DNA of 64,000 nt, taken from the NCBI RefSeq assembly GCF_004005495.1, contig NZ_RZYA01000009.1, forward strand, positions 1 through 64,000, written 5' to 3'. The notes under the pieces are model-generated. The model worked only from the letters and a program-made list of their open reading frames with translations, was not told the DNA's origin and did no database searches. Position 1 is the stretch's first letter. Every line of letters begins with the position of its first letter. This DNA is from Streptomyces antnestii. GTDB lineage: Bacteria > Actinomycetota > Actinomycetes > Streptomycetales > Streptomycetaceae. The position numbers and the translations under genes were made by a program. This document shows positions 8,159 through 16,763 of the stretch, one piece after another.

Positions 8159-8815
8159 ATGAGGCATCGAAACGTGGGCGAGCTGATGACGCGGGAGGTC
8201 ATCACCGTCGCCCGGACCACGGCCTTCAAGGACATCGTCCGGACACTGGCCGAACACCAGGTGTCGGCCGTCCCGGTCGTCGACTCAGAGGGGCGTCCCC
8301 TCGGCCTGATCTCCGAAGGGGACCTCCTCCGGAAATCCTCGGGCCAGGGCGACTACTTCCGGTCGCTTCCCAAACGAGAAACGGTGCCGGAGGACAAGGC
8401 CGCAGCGCTGTGTGCCGAGGAACTGATGTCCGCTCCCCCTGTGTGCGCCGGACCGGACTGGACCGTCGCCGAAGCCGCGAGACTCATGGAAGCCCAGGGC
8501 GTGAAACGCCTGCTCGTCGTCGACGAGAAGGACACCCTGCTCGGCATCGTCAGCCGACGCGATCTGCTGCGCATCTTCCTCCGTGACGACGACGAGATCC
8601 GCCACGAGATCAAGGGGGACATCCTCGACCGCACCCTGCGCCAGGACCCCGCCACCATCACCGTCGAGGTGGCCGATGGTCGCGTCGAGCTCCGCGGAAC
8701 GGTGCAGTTCAAGAGCCTTGTCCCGGTCATCGAACGGCTCTGCGGCACCGTGGACGGCGTGGTCTCGGTAAGGGCGCGGCTCGCCTACGCCGTCGACGAC
8801 ACCGTAGATGACTGA
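8159..8815 (+). CDS. CBS-pair / BON domain protein
   Basis: 218 residues with the same architecture: CBS1 (MTREVITVARTTAFKDIVRTLAEHQVSAVPVVDSEGRPLGLISEGDLL), a linker of about 30 residues, CBS2 (LMSAPPVCAGPDWTVAEAARLMEAQGVKRLLVVDEK) and BON (VEVADGRVELRGTVQFKSL). ATG 8159 is preceded by AGGAGAAGGCC. Third gene of the operon starting at 6909. A 377-bp gap then separates it from the CBS-containing protease gene in the same direction. Confidence 0.9.
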   Translation: MRHRNVGELMTREVITVARTTAFKDIVRTLAEHQVSAVPVVDSEGRPLGLISEGDLLRKSSGQGDYFRSLPKRETVPEDKAAALCAEELMSAPPVCAGPDWTVAEAARLMEAQGVKRLLVVDEKDTLLGIVSRRDLLRIFLRDDDEIRHEIKGDILDRTLRQDPATITVEVADGRVELRGTVQFKSLVPVIERLCGTVDGVVSVRARLAYAVDDTVDD

Positions 8816-9192
8816 AGGAGTTGACCAGCTCCACCGGGCATCAGCACCGAGTCGCGCAGCGCCCCGCCGGCGAAGGCACCGGTTTCACCACACCCGGGCA
8901 CCTGTGGCCGTCATCGCACACCGACAGCCTCATGCGGACACTTCCTCAGCCACCACGGGCACTGACCGGACTCAGCGATCTCCCGCGCGCCCGCCGATGG
9001 CATCAGGGCCGGGCTGTCCCGCAGGAGAGCCGACCGGCCCCTCCCTGCGCGAATGAGTGCCGCCGCACTGTGAAGGTGTCGAGGACGTTGCTCCGCGTCA
9101 CACGACGGCGTGTCACACGTCGCCGCGTGGCCCACGCCCGGCACACGCGTGACGGGTCTGTACGGCGAAGACCGGAGGGCGAGGCGAGATTC
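8816..9192. other. 377-bp gap before the protease gene
   Basis: The protease frame stays open through this stretch, but composition is repetitive and no family signature is seen, so I treat it as non-coding leader. At about 9099-9125 the sequence repeats CGTCACACG / CGTGTCACACGTCG with partial dyad symmetry. No full DevR-like dyad was found. Confidence 0.5.
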
Positions 9193-10362
9193 ATGGACGA
9201 GACACTGCCCCTCGGTCGGATCGCCGGGATCCGGGTCGGCCTGCACTGGAGCGTCCTGGTCATCGTCGCGTTGGTCACCGTCGCCCTGGCGAACGGCCGG
9301 TTTCCCGACGCCCACCCGGGCCACTCCGCCGTCGCGTACTGGTCGCTCGCCGTACTGACCGCGGTGGTCTTCCTCATCTCGCTGCTTGCGCACGAGTTGG
9401 CACATGCCGTGGTCGCGCGCCGCAATGCCGTTCAGGTGGAAGGCATCACCCTGTGGATGCTGGGAGGAGCCGCGCGGCTGCGCGGCGAAGCCCCGTCGCC
9501 GGCGGCAGAAATGCGGATCGCCGGGGTGGGGCCGCTCACGAGTCTGCTGGCCGGTGCCGTACTCGCCGGAGCCGCCGTGGGACTGCACACGCTGCACGCG
9601 TCCGGACTCGTCGTGGAGGCGGTCGCCTGGCTGGCGGCCATCAACGTCCTGCTGGCCGTGTTCAACGCGCTTCCCGCTGCCCCACTGGACGGCGGACGGC
9701 TGCTGCGGGCTTACCTGTGGCACCGCACCGGCGACCGGCTGCGGGCCACCAGCGGCGCTTCCGCGGCCGGCCGGGCGCTCGGCTGGTTCATGGTCCTGAT
9801 CGGGTTCGCGGACGTACTGTTCGCCGGAGACCTGTCCGGTCTGTGGCCCGCTCTGATCGGCTGGTTCCTCATCGCCGCAGCGACGGCCGAAGCCCGGCAG
9901 GCACAGATCCAGGGTGCGCTCGACGGAGTCCAGGTCAGCCGGGTCATGACGCGGGACCCGGTCACCGTCCAAGGGACAGCGACTCTGTCCGACTTCCTGG
10001 CGGAAGGACCTTTCGGCGCCTACCGGCACTCAGCATTCCCGGTCGTGGCGGCGGACGGATCCGTGGCCGGTCTGGTCACCGTGCGGCGAGTGAACGCGGA
10101 AGCACCTCAAGCCCGTACGCACACGACGGTCAGCGATGTGATGTACCCCCTCGGCGAGGTCGTGACCGCCGCTCCGGAGGATCCCGTGCTCGACCTGCTG
10201 CCTCGCTTGCAGGAGAACTCGACGCATCGCGCCCTGGTCCTCGATCACGGCCGACTGGTCGGCATCCTCGCCGTCGCCGACATCACCCGAGCTCTGGCCT
10301 GGCCCACCCCGGCCGCGCATCCCCGACACGACGGGACCCGCTGGCACCGTCCCGCAGCCTGA
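9193..10362 (+). CDS. site-2 protease (M50) with C-terminal CBS pair, Rip3-like
   Basis: 389 residues of intramembrane zinc metalloprotease. HELAH at 67-71 holds the catalytic Glu and two Zn ligands in a membrane helix. NALPAAPLDGG at 158-168 supplies the third ligand (the LDG motif). About five or six hydrophobic segments precede two CBS domains (about 247-305 and 315-372, VSRVMTRDPVTV and VSDVMYPLGEVVTAAPEDPV). The architecture is that of bacterial S2P class III, as in M. tuberculosis Rip3 (Rv2625c), a DosR-regulon gene next to hrp1. The CBS pair probably gates the protease by nucleotide binding. Start ATG 9193 has a GAGG 8 nt upstream. Substrate unknown; no anti-sigma gene is adjacent. Confidence 0.92.
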   Translation: MDETLPLGRIAGIRVGLHWSVLVIVALVTVALANGRFPDAHPGHSAVAYWSLAVLTAVVFLISLLAHELAHAVVARRNAVQVEGITLWMLGGAARLRGEAPSPAAEMRIAGVGPLTSLLAGAVLAGAAVGLHTLHASGLVVEAVAWLAAINVLLAVFNALPAAPLDGGRLLRAYLWHRTGDRLRATSGASAAGRALGWFMVLIGFADVLFAGDLSGLWPALIGWFLIAAATAEARQAQIQGALDGVQVSRVMTRDPVTVQGTATLSDFLAEGPFGAYRHSAFPVVAADGSVAGLVTVRRVNAEAPQARTHTTVSDVMYPLGEVVTAAPEDPVLDLLPRLQENSTHRALVLDHGRLVGILAVADITRALAWPTPAAHPRHDGTRWHRPAA

Positions 10363-10427
10363 GCGTGCCGGCTGGTCACCCGGTCCGTGCCGCCGACGTC
10401 GGGGGACACCGCCCGGCCCGCCTCGAA

Positions 10428-10441
10428 GGGCCACGTGGCCC
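10428..10441. promoter_or_regulatory. DevR-like perfect palindrome
   Basis: GGGCCACGTGGCCC is a perfect 14-bp palindrome centred about 75 bp before the CBS-BON start at 10510. It is the most symmetrical copy of the block's repeated dyad. Confidence 0.6.
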
Positions 10442-10509
10442 CTGTCCACCACTGCCCCACCGGCAGAGGCTGGAATCGGCAGGACCGACGCAGACCTTAC
10501 GGAGTCATC

Positions 10510-11178
10510 ATGTACGGCACCCCGCACATCGTCAGCGACGTCATGACGCACACCGTCGCCGCCGTCGGCTCACAGGCCGGCTTCAAGGAGATCGTGCAGC
10601 TCATGCAGGACTGGCAGATCAGCGCCCTTCCTGTGATCGAGGGCGAAGGACGAGTCGTCGGCGTTGTTTCCGAAGCCGACCTGCTGCCCAAGGAGGAACT
10701 CAGGGACGACCCCGATGTGGCCTACCTCCAACTGCGTAAGCCGGTCGACGTGGCGAAGGCCGACGCTCTCCGCGCAGGGGACCTCATGTCCTCACCCGCC
10801 GTCACGATCCGGGCCGACGCCACGCTGGCCGAGGCCGCGCGCGTCATGGCCCGGGAAGGGGTCAAGAGGATGCCCGTGGTGGACGACGCAGGTCTGCTGG
10901 CGGGGGTCGTCAGCCGTGCCGACCTTCTCAAGGTCTTCCTGCGCGGGGACGACAAGATCGCCGAGGAGGTCAGACGAGAGACCGTGTCCTACCTCTTCCC
11001 GCCGCCGTCGGCCATTCAAGTCGAGGTGCATGACGGGGTGGCCACGCTGACGGGCGTCATCCACGACACCGCCATGGTGCCCATCGCGGCGCGCCTGGTG
11101 CGGTCCGTCGAAGGAGTCGTCGACGTGCAGTTCGACCTCGCGCACAAGACCGCGACGCAGCGCGAGACCGCGGAGTAG
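10510..11178 (+). CDS. CBS-pair / BON domain protein
   Basis: 222 residues, LPKEE subfamily, closest in layout to the proteins at 2751 and 3498. CBS1 is MTHTVAAVGSQAGFKEIVQLMQDWQISALPVIEGEGRVVGVVSEADLLPKEE in two readable parts. CBS2 follows at about 85-145 (VKRMPVVDDAGLLAGVVSRADLL), then BON (VEVHDGVATLTGVIHDTAM). ATG 10510 has GGAG 7-8 nt upstream. It follows the protease gene by 147 bp with its own dyad, so probably has its own promoter. Confidence 0.9.
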   Translation: MYGTPHIVSDVMTHTVAAVGSQAGFKEIVQLMQDWQISALPVIEGEGRVVGVVSEADLLPKEELRDDPDVAYLQLRKPVDVAKADALRAGDLMSSPAVTIRADATLAEAARVMAREGVKRMPVVDDAGLLAGVVSRADLLKVFLRGDDKIAEEVRRETVSYLFPPPSAIQVEVHDGVATLTGVIHDTAMVPIAARLVRSVEGVVDVQFDLAHKTATQRETAE

Positions 11179-11237
11179 GTGGGCTGTTCTGGGCGCCGCG
11201 GGCGGTCCCCGCGCTGAGGCCGAACAGACCGGGCCAA

Positions 11238-11251
11238 GGTCCCGGAGGCCC
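11238..11251. promoter_or_regulatory. DevR-like dyad upstream of pncB
   Basis: GGTCCCGGAGGCCC is a full match to GGnCCnnnnGGnCC, centred about 73 bp before the pncB start. The same -70 placement is seen for the site upstream of 10510. Confidence 0.5.
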
Positions 11252-11317
11252 CTGTTCTTCCGCACATTCGCCGTCAGACTGGTTTGGGGGGACCACGACC
11301 TTGCGGCGGCGATCATC

Positions 11318-12832
11318 ATGTCCGACGTCACCACCACCGATCTCTACGAAGTGACCATGGCCCTGTCCTACCTCCGCGAGGACATGCGGGCCCCGGCCAC
11401 CTTCAGCCTCTTCGTCCGCGACCTCCCTCCTGGCCGGGGATTCCTGGTCGCGGCGGGCCTGGAGCCCGCCCTGGACTTCCTCTCCGAATACCGTGTCGAG
11501 CGGGAGGACGTCGAGGAGTTCGCCGCCGCACTGCACCGCCCGGTGCGGGACCTCGAACCTCTCCTCGGCCTCGCCTTCGACGGTGACGTACGAGCTGTAC
11601 CCGAGGGGCACGCGATATTCGCCGGGGAGCCTCTGCTGGAGGTGACCGCGTCGCTTCCCCAGGCCCAGCTCGTCGAGACCTACCTCCTGAACCAGCTCTG
11701 TCACCAGACGGTGGTGGCGTCCAAGGCGGCGCGCTGTGTGCTGGCAGCCGCCGGACGGGACGTGGTGGACTTCTCTCTGCGCCGCACGCACGGTCCGTGG
11801 GCCGGCACGCAGGCGGCCCGTCTGGGGGCCATGGTCGGCTTCGCGGGAACCAGCAACGTGGCCGCGGCAGGCGCCCTCGGCATTCCGGCCTCAGGGACCA
11901 TGGCGCACTCCTACATCGAGACCTTCGCGAGCGAAGAAGAGGCCTTCCGCGCCTTCGCCCGCTGCCACCCCGGCCCCGTCACCTTCCTCGTGGACACCTA
12001 CGACACCGAGACGGGCGTGCGGGTCGCGGCTCGTGTCCTGTGCGACCTCCGGCGTGGTCCCGGCTGCGCGATCCGCCTGGACAGCGGTGACCTGGACGCT
12101 CTCTCGCGCCGGTCACGGGCCATCCTGGACGATGCCGGTCTGCCTGACGTGCGCATCGTGGCCAGCGGCGGACTCGACGAGTACGGCGTGGCCCGGCTCG
12201 TCGAAGCCGGTGCCCCGATCGACGTGTTCGCCGTGGGCACCCGCGTCGGTGTCGCCGCTGACGCCCCGTACCTGGACGCCGCGTACAAGCTCACCGAGTA
12301 CGACGGCCGTCCCGTGATGAAGCTGTCCTCGGCGAAAGTCACGGCCCCTGGCCCCAAACAGGTCTACCGGCGCGCCGGACAACCGGACGTCATCGCCCTG
12401 TCGTGGGAGGACCCGCCGGACTCGGCGCGGCCACTGCTGCACACAGTGATGCGTGGCGGAAGGCGAACGGGTCCGGCGGACCGCTGGCAGGACGCACGCG
12501 GACGGTTCCGGGAAGACATCGCCGCCCTGCCGGCGTCGGCCCTGCGGATCCACGATCCCGAACCCGTGCCCGCGAACCGGTCCAGGGCGCTGGAGGAACT
12601 GACCACGCGGGTCCGCTCGGACATCGAGGCCAGAATTCCCTCGATGGGCTCCGCCGCACCGTCGAAGCACGGGGGCCAGGAGGCGAGCGCGCCCCCGTCC
12701 GCGCAGGACGCGACCGTGCGACGCCCAGAACCGGGATACCGAGCGGCACCCTCGTGTACGCCTGCGCCGGAGACGAGATCGTCGTGCGCGGCACGACGGC
12801 GGGCGTCATCACCCGGGACGGCGAAATCGTAG
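11318..12832 (+). CDS. pncB: nicotinate phosphoribosyltransferase (PncB2-like)
   Basis: Salvages nicotinate to nicotinate mononucleotide with PRPP and ATP in the NAD pathway. Family signatures are TDLYEVTMALSYL at the N-terminus, DFSLRRTHGPWAG (with the His phosphorylated in this family), GTSNVAAA, GTMAHSYIETF, and IRLDSGDLDALSRRSRAILD near the PRPP site. In M. tuberculosis the second pncB gene (Rv0573c) belongs to the DosR regulon, matching this context. The frame gives 504 residues against roughly 430-460 for the family. The last 50-60 residues look like out-of-frame translation and overlap the DUF1918 gene, so a stop codon was probably lost. ATG 11318 has no good Shine-Dalgarno. Confidence 0.9.
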   Translation: MSDVTTTDLYEVTMALSYLREDMRAPATFSLFVRDLPPGRGFLVAAGLEPALDFLSEYRVEREDVEEFAAALHRPVRDLEPLLGLAFDGDVRAVPEGHAIFAGEPLLEVTASLPQAQLVETYLLNQLCHQTVVASKAARCVLAAAGRDVVDFSLRRTHGPWAGTQAARLGAMVGFAGTSNVAAAGALGIPASGTMAHSYIETFASEEEAFRAFARCHPGPVTFLVDTYDTETGVRVAARVLCDLRRGPGCAIRLDSGDLDALSRRSRAILDDAGLPDVRIVASGGLDEYGVARLVEAGAPIDVFAVGTRVGVAADAPYLDAAYKLTEYDGRPVMKLSSAKVTAPGPKQVYRRAGQPDVIALSWEDPPDSARPLLHTVMRGGRRTGPADRWQDARGRFREDIAALPASALRIHDPEPVPANRSRALEELTTRVRSDIEARIPSMGSAAPSKHGGQEASAPPSAQDATVRRPEPGYRAAPSCTPAPETRSSCAARRRASSPGTAKS

Positions 12833-13029
12833 GCGTTCACCACCCCGACGGCAGCCCGCCCTACGACGTGCGCTGGGCCGACGACGGGCGGGTGAGCCTG
12901 TACTTTCCCGGGCAGGACGCCTACATCCGCCACCTGTCACATGCGCCGGGCTCAACGGAGAAGCGCCCCGACATGCCGTCGGCGCCCGTCACCCCTCGGG
13001 CCGGGCAAGACCATGTCAGCGCGGAGTGA
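12754..13029 (+). CDS. DUF1918 small protein
   Basis: About 91 residues with the DUF1918 pattern: CAGDEIVVRGTTAG, then RDGEIVGVHHPDGSPPYDVRW, then FPGQDAYIRHL. DUF1918 proteins are small SH3-like actinobacterial proteins of unknown function that often accompany dormancy genes. GTG 12754 is the only start close to the domain boundary, but it lacks a clear Shine-Dalgarno and lies 79 bp inside the pncB frame. A truncated second copy lies at about 18074-18349. Confidence 0.65.
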   Translation: MYACAGDEIVVRGTTAGVITRDGEIVGVHHPDGSPPYDVRWADDGRVSLYFPGQDAYIRHLSHAPGSTEKRPDMPSAPVTPRAGQDHVSAE

Positions 13030-13400
13030 CCGCCGGTTCGGCAAGAGGCCCGAGTCGTACGCGGAACTCAGCACGGCTCGGCGAGAGTGCCCCGCCGGAG
13101 GTCCTCGGCGATCCCGTCCGCCCAGGCATCGATGGCCTGCCAGTCGCGGTGGTCGCCGTAGCGGCAGCCCATCAGCCGGAACATCGCCCGGCCGCCGGGC
13201 GTCAGGTGGCCCGCGCGCGGATGATCCCCGTTCCACACTTCCGGGCTCCGCTCCGCAGGGGTTTCCACATGCGCCGCGCAAAGGTTTGGGGTACTCCTCG
13301 AATGAGACGAGAACCGTGCAGGGCGTGCCCGCGCTGTCGCGACGGGGCGGACTCTTTCGCCCTCACCTTTCCGTCGTCGTGCGAGACGGAGGAAGTCGTC
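13030..13400. other. 371-bp gap, possibly holding a small minus-strand ORF
   Basis: The Usp frame stays open upstream into this stretch, but only the part from 13401 looks like Usp. The minus strand has a 66-residue frame described separately. No full DevR-like dyad was found here. Confidence 0.5.
13068..13268 (-). CDS. possible small hypothetical protein or gene remnant
   Basis: A 66-residue minus-strand frame with protein-like composition: GRAMFRLMGCRYGDHRDW followed by QAIDAWADGIAEDLRRG. It starts with GTG, has no Shine-Dalgarno, and matches no family I recognise. It may be the tail of a decayed gene, since this block contains several remnants. Low confidence. Confidence 0.25.
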   Translation of the reverse strand: METPAERSPEVWNGDHPRAGHLTPGGRAMFRLMGCRYGDHRDWQAIDAWADGIAEDLRRGTLAEPC

Positions 13401-14270
13401 ATGGAGCCAGTCGTCACCGTGGGCCTCGACGGCTCACGCGAGAGCCTTGCAGCCGCCCACTGGGCAGCCGGCGAAGCGGAGCGGCGCCATCTCACACTGC
13501 GCCTGCTGCACGCATGGCCACTGCTGGTGCCGGAGCCGACCCACACTCCCTCTGAGGTCGATCAGAACTACTGGGCGAAGCGGCTCGTACACAACGCGCG
13601 CACGGAGCTCCAAGCGCACCACCCGAGCCTCACCATCGTCGGCAGTCTGATCGCCGACGACGCTCAGAATGCTCTGCTGCAGGCGGCGGCGGAGTCCGAC
13701 ATGACCGTGCTCGGCTCGCGGGGGCTGCAGGCCATGGCGAGCTACTTCCTGGGCGACATCAGCATGCCCGTCGTGGCACGGGCCGAGCGCCCGGTGGTCC
13801 TGGTCCGCGCCGAACAAGAAGAAGGGCCGCAGCCGACACCAACTACGGCAGGCGATGTCGTGGTGGCGCTGAAACTGCACGGCCCCTGCGACGACCTGCT
13901 CGAATTCGCCTTCGCCAGCGCCGCGGCGCGCGGCGTTCCCCTTCGCGCCGTCCATGGTCAGAGCCTGCCTGTCAACGCCTACGTCCCCTGGGGCGTGGAC
14001 CACGAAGTGGCCGACGAGATCAGACAGGACGCGCAGAAGGAACTGGTCCGGGCCCTCCGTCCCTGGCAGGAGAAGTTCCCGCAGGTGAAGCTGGTCGACA
14101 GCCTCGCGCTCGAAAGCGCCGCCAAAGCCGTCGTACGGGCTGCCGAGGGCTCCGGGATACTGGTCGTCGGCCGACGCGCACACCGTCCCGCCCTGCCGCG
14201 TCTGGGCCCCGTCGCCCAGGCCGCCCTCCATCACGCGCGCTGTCCCGTCGCCGTCGTCCCCCATCAATGA
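13401..14270 (+). CDS. universal stress protein, tandem UspA domains
   Basis: 289 residues, two UspA domains. Domain 1 begins PVVTVGLDGSRESLAAAHWA and carries the loop GSRGLQAMASYFLGD, where the usual final Ser/Thr is Asp, so ATP contacts may differ from the other two Usps here. Domain 2 starts near residue 152 (DVVVALKLHGPCDDLLEFAF) and ends in GRRAHRPALPRLGPVAQAAL, a degenerate loop. ATG 13401 is selected for the GGAGGA about 10 nt upstream and for alignment with the other Usp N-termini. Sits between the DUF1918 gene and the broken acyl-CoA synthetase. Confidence 0.92.
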   Translation: MEPVVTVGLDGSRESLAAAHWAAGEAERRHLTLRLLHAWPLLVPEPTHTPSEVDQNYWAKRLVHNARTELQAHHPSLTIVGSLIADDAQNALLQAAAESDMTVLGSRGLQAMASYFLGDISMPVVARAERPVVLVRAEQEEGPQPTPTTAGDVVVALKLHGPCDDLLEFAFASAAARGVPLRAVHGQSLPVNAYVPWGVDHEVADEIRQDAQKELVRALRPWQEKFPQVKLVDSLALESAAKAVVRAAEGSGILVVGRRAHRPALPRLGPVAQAALHHARCPVAVVPHQ

Positions 14271-14280
14271 GCCGCAAGAC

Positions 14281-14316
14281 GGGCTGGCCAGTCCCTCGGC
14301 CCGGACCGTTCGGCCC
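14281..14316. promoter_or_regulatory. paired DevR-like dyads
   Basis: 14281-14294 reads GGGCTGGCCAGTCC, the CT/AG variant also seen at 6812. 14303-14316 reads GGACCGTTCGGCCC, a full match. Their centres are 22 bp apart. They lie about 120-150 bp upstream of the decayed acyl-CoA-synthetase start, suggesting that gene belonged to the same regulon before it broke. Confidence 0.55.
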
Positions 14317-14433
14317 TACGGGCTCGCCGGTGAGCGGTGATGGCATGGAGGTGAGCCGAGGACAACAAGCGGCGCGCGCCCCGCGCCTGGCTCGTCGACC
14401 GCGGAACAGCGCCTGGTGCCGGGAGGAGCGCAC

Positions 14434-15380
14434 ATGCACTGGGAGACGATCCACAAGGACATCACACCGGGCGTCACACCGAATCTCACCGACTACGACC
14501 GGGCCCGTTCCGATTTCTCCTGGTCGCGGGCGCGCGCCACGCCGGCCGGTCTGCCCGGCGGAGGGCTGAACGTCGCACACGAGGCGGTCGACCGGCATGC
14601 GGGCTCGGATCATCGTGACAAGGTCGCGCTGCGGTGCGTCGCCCGTGACAACTCCGTTTCCACTGTCACGTATGCCGAACTGGCCCACCGTACGGACCGC
14701 TTCGCGAACGTCCTGCGGTCACTCGGTGTCGGCCGCGGGGACCGCGTGTTCACCCTGCTGGGCCGCTGTCCCGAGCTGTATACCGCCGTGCTGGGCACGC
14801 TGAAGAACACCAGCGTGCTGTGCCCCCTCTTCTCCGCCTTCGGCCCTGATCCGGTGGGGCAGCGGTTGCGTCTCGGTGACGCCCGTGTCCTGGTCACCAC
14901 CGCGGCCCTGCCCCTGGCACCTTCACGATTCCGCCGACCTCGCCCGAGGACATGGCCCTGCTCCACTTCACCAGCGGAACCACCGGCGCGCCCAAGGGCG
15001 CAATCCATGTCAGGCCGTGGTGTGGGGCCAGGACGTGCTGGGCCTGCCCGTCCACGACAACTGGTGGCGAGGACGGCCGGGCTCTGGTGACCGAGGGGAG
15101 GGTCACCGAGGAGCAAAATCCCGGTGCCGAGGGCGAGTTGGCGCTACGTCCGGGCCGGCCGTCGATGTTCCGCGGCCATCTGCACGACAAGGAGCGGTAC
15201 GAGGCCGCCTTCGCCGACGGCTGGTATCTGACCGGCGACCTGGTCAGGCGGGACGCCGACGGCTGGTCCTGGTTCGTCGGCCGCGCCGACGACGTCATCA
15301 AGTCGGCGGGACACCTGATCGGCCCGTTCGAGGTGGATCGAGAGGGCAGGGGCGGCGGGTTGACCGGAGGTGTCGGCTGA
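14434..15380 (+). pseudogene. acetyl-CoA synthetase-like AMP ligase remnant
   Basis: The gene starts normally: GGGAGGAG, then ATG 14434, encoding an N-terminus containing KVALRCVARDNSVSTVTYAEL and GRGDRVFTLLGRCPELYTAV as in AcsA-type ligases. After about 14930 the frame is lost. A second frame from about 14952 resumes with LLHFTSGTTGAPKGA, the AMP-binding P-loop. Most of the central domain is then missing. The C-terminal part reads GELALRPGRPSMFRGHL, WYLTGDLVRRDADGW and GRADDVIKSAGHLIGPFEV and stops before the catalytic lysine region. At least one frameshift and two large deletions are needed to explain this. Confidence 0.82.
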
Positions 15381-15504
15381 TCCGGATCTGCTGCATCGCG
15401 CTCACCTACGCGGGAACCGGACGACGGGACCGAGGTCTGGTCCTGTCTTCCCACCATGCCGTCCAGGGGCGGAGCGCCCCCGGTGCCGAGGGGGGCAACC
15501 GGCC

Positions 15505-15518
15505 GGACCGGTCGGTCC
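15505..15518. promoter_or_regulatory. isolated DevR-like dyad
   Basis: GGACCGGTCGGTCC, a full match, lies in the gap between the ligase remnant and the 3' end of the Usp gene at 15584. It is not upstream of any intact gene here, so it may be a relic promoter of lost sequence or a chance match in GC-rich DNA. Confidence 0.3.
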
Positions 15519-15583
15519 GTACACACCGGAACCGGTCGGCCCCGGCCTGGCTCGGCCCATGTGAAGCCGGACAGCCGCATTCG

Positions 15584-16483
15584 TCATGGGGCACTCTCGG
15601 CAGGGGACGGGTGGTGCTGCGAGACGACGGCGACCGGGCATGCGGCATGGTGCAGCGCTCGGTGGGCGACTCTGCCGAGCTCCAGGCCGAAGAGGGCGTC
15701 CCGACGTCGCGCCCCGACGACCAGCAGGTCGGCTGCGGCGGAGCGCTCGGTCAGGACCCGATGGGCGGGTCCCTCGACCGTGTTTCTGCTCAGCCGCACC
15801 TGGGGGTGCTCGCGCACCATCGCCTCAAGGGCCTTGTCGAGGAAATCCGATGCCTGTTGCTCGAAGTGCGCAGCGAACTCGCCGGTCATGAGCGGGTGGT
15901 GCATGGGTTCGTGGGCCGATCGTCGCCAGGTGCGGACGACATCGAGTTCCGCGTCCCGGACCGCTGCCTCGCGGAACGCGAACCGGATGGCCGGCGAGTC
16001 CACGTCGTGATCACCGACGCCCAGCAGGATCCGCTCGTGGCGCGCCTCCAACGCATGCCGGTCCCCACGGACGACGACGACCGGTCCGCTGGCGCGCGCG
16101 GCCACGACGAGGCCGACCGACCCGAGCAGAAGGCCGGCCACCTCTCCCCTCCCCCGGGACCCGACGACCAGGACCATGGCTCCGTGTCCCTCGCTGAGGA
16201 GCGCACCGGACGCGTCCTCGGGGATGACGTCCATGGTGACGGAGAGGCCGGGTGCGCGTCGCCGGGCCCGCTCTGCGGCCGTGCCGACGATGTTCTCGGC
16301 GAGGACCTGGGCCGAGGGCAGGTCGGTGCTCGTCGCCGGTACGACGCCTTCGTATCGCTCCCACAGCGAGGCGTGCACGATGCGCAGCGAGCGACCGTGC
16401 CGTCTCGCTTCGTCGACTGCCCAGTCCAGGGCCGTGAGACTGGCGTCGGAACCGTCGACGCCCACCACCACGGGCGAGTCCAT
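15584..16483 (-). CDS. universal stress protein, tandem UspA domains
   Basis: 299 residues, two UspA domains. Domain 1 starts PVVVGVDGSDASLTALDWAVDEA and has a complete ATP loop, GSRGRGEVAGLLLGS. Domain 2 starts near residue 153 (RILLGVGDHDVDSPAIRFAF) and has the degenerate loop GARRRDALFGLELG. ATG 16483 is chosen because domain 1 begins at once; the frame is open another 210 bp upstream, which would add an unlikely Arg-rich leader. Divergent from the CBS-BON gene at 16764 across a gap with two dyads, the same arrangement as the 2483/2751 pair. Confidence 0.92.
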   Translation of the reverse strand: MDSPVVVGVDGSDASLTALDWAVDEARRHGRSLRIVHASLWERYEGVVPATSTDLPSAQVLAENIVGTAAERARRRAPGLSVTMDVIPEDASGALLSEGHGAMVLVVGSRGRGEVAGLLLGSVGLVVAARASGPVVVVRGDRHALEARHERILLGVGDHDVDSPAIRFAFREAAVRDAELDVVRTWRRSAHEPMHHPLMTGEFAAHFEQQASDFLDKALEAMVREHPQVRLSRNTVEGPAHRVLTERSAAADLLVVGARRRDALFGLELGRVAHRALHHAACPVAVVSQHHPSPAESAP

Positions 16484-16659
16484 CGTCCCCACCGCCTTCC
16501 GAGTGCGGTCGGATCCCTCATGGCCACGCTCGCACCGGGTGCCTGCTCTCGGTAGGGCCGGTCGGATCCCGGCGCGGGCCCGTCCGTCCCTCCATCCGGC
16601 ACCGCGACGGTCATCGGCCTTAGCCTCCGCCTGTCTCCGCCCTTCGGCCGTCCTCATAG

Positions 16660-16693
16660 GGGCCAGCAGTCCCGTGAGGGGACCGTTCGGCAC
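16660..16693. promoter_or_regulatory. paired DevR-like dyads in a divergent promoter
   Basis: 16660-16673 reads GGGCCAGCAGTCCC; its right arm GTCCC is exactly that of the mycobacterial consensus. 16680-16693 reads GGACCGTTCGGCAC. Each has one mismatch to GGnCCnnnnGGnCC, and centres are 20 bp apart. They sit between the Usp gene (start 16483) and the CBS-BON gene (start 16764). Confidence 0.5.
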
Positions 16694-16763
16694 TGCCGTC
16701 AGTCAGTGCCCGGGCACCACAGTGGAGGCACGGGACCGTCTCATCCCGTTCGGGAGGACCGTC

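Noticed and set aside
8821..9192. 124-residue N-terminal extension of the site-2 protease
   Set aside because: No Shine-Dalgarno, Arg/His-rich shadow-like composition, and S2P homologues begin at the first TM segment, which starts right after ATG 9193.
12403..12753. Longer DUF1918 protein starting inside pncB
   Set aside because: The frame is open, but the sequence is an antiregister translation of pncB with no similarity to DUF1918 before residue V of VYACAGDEIVV.
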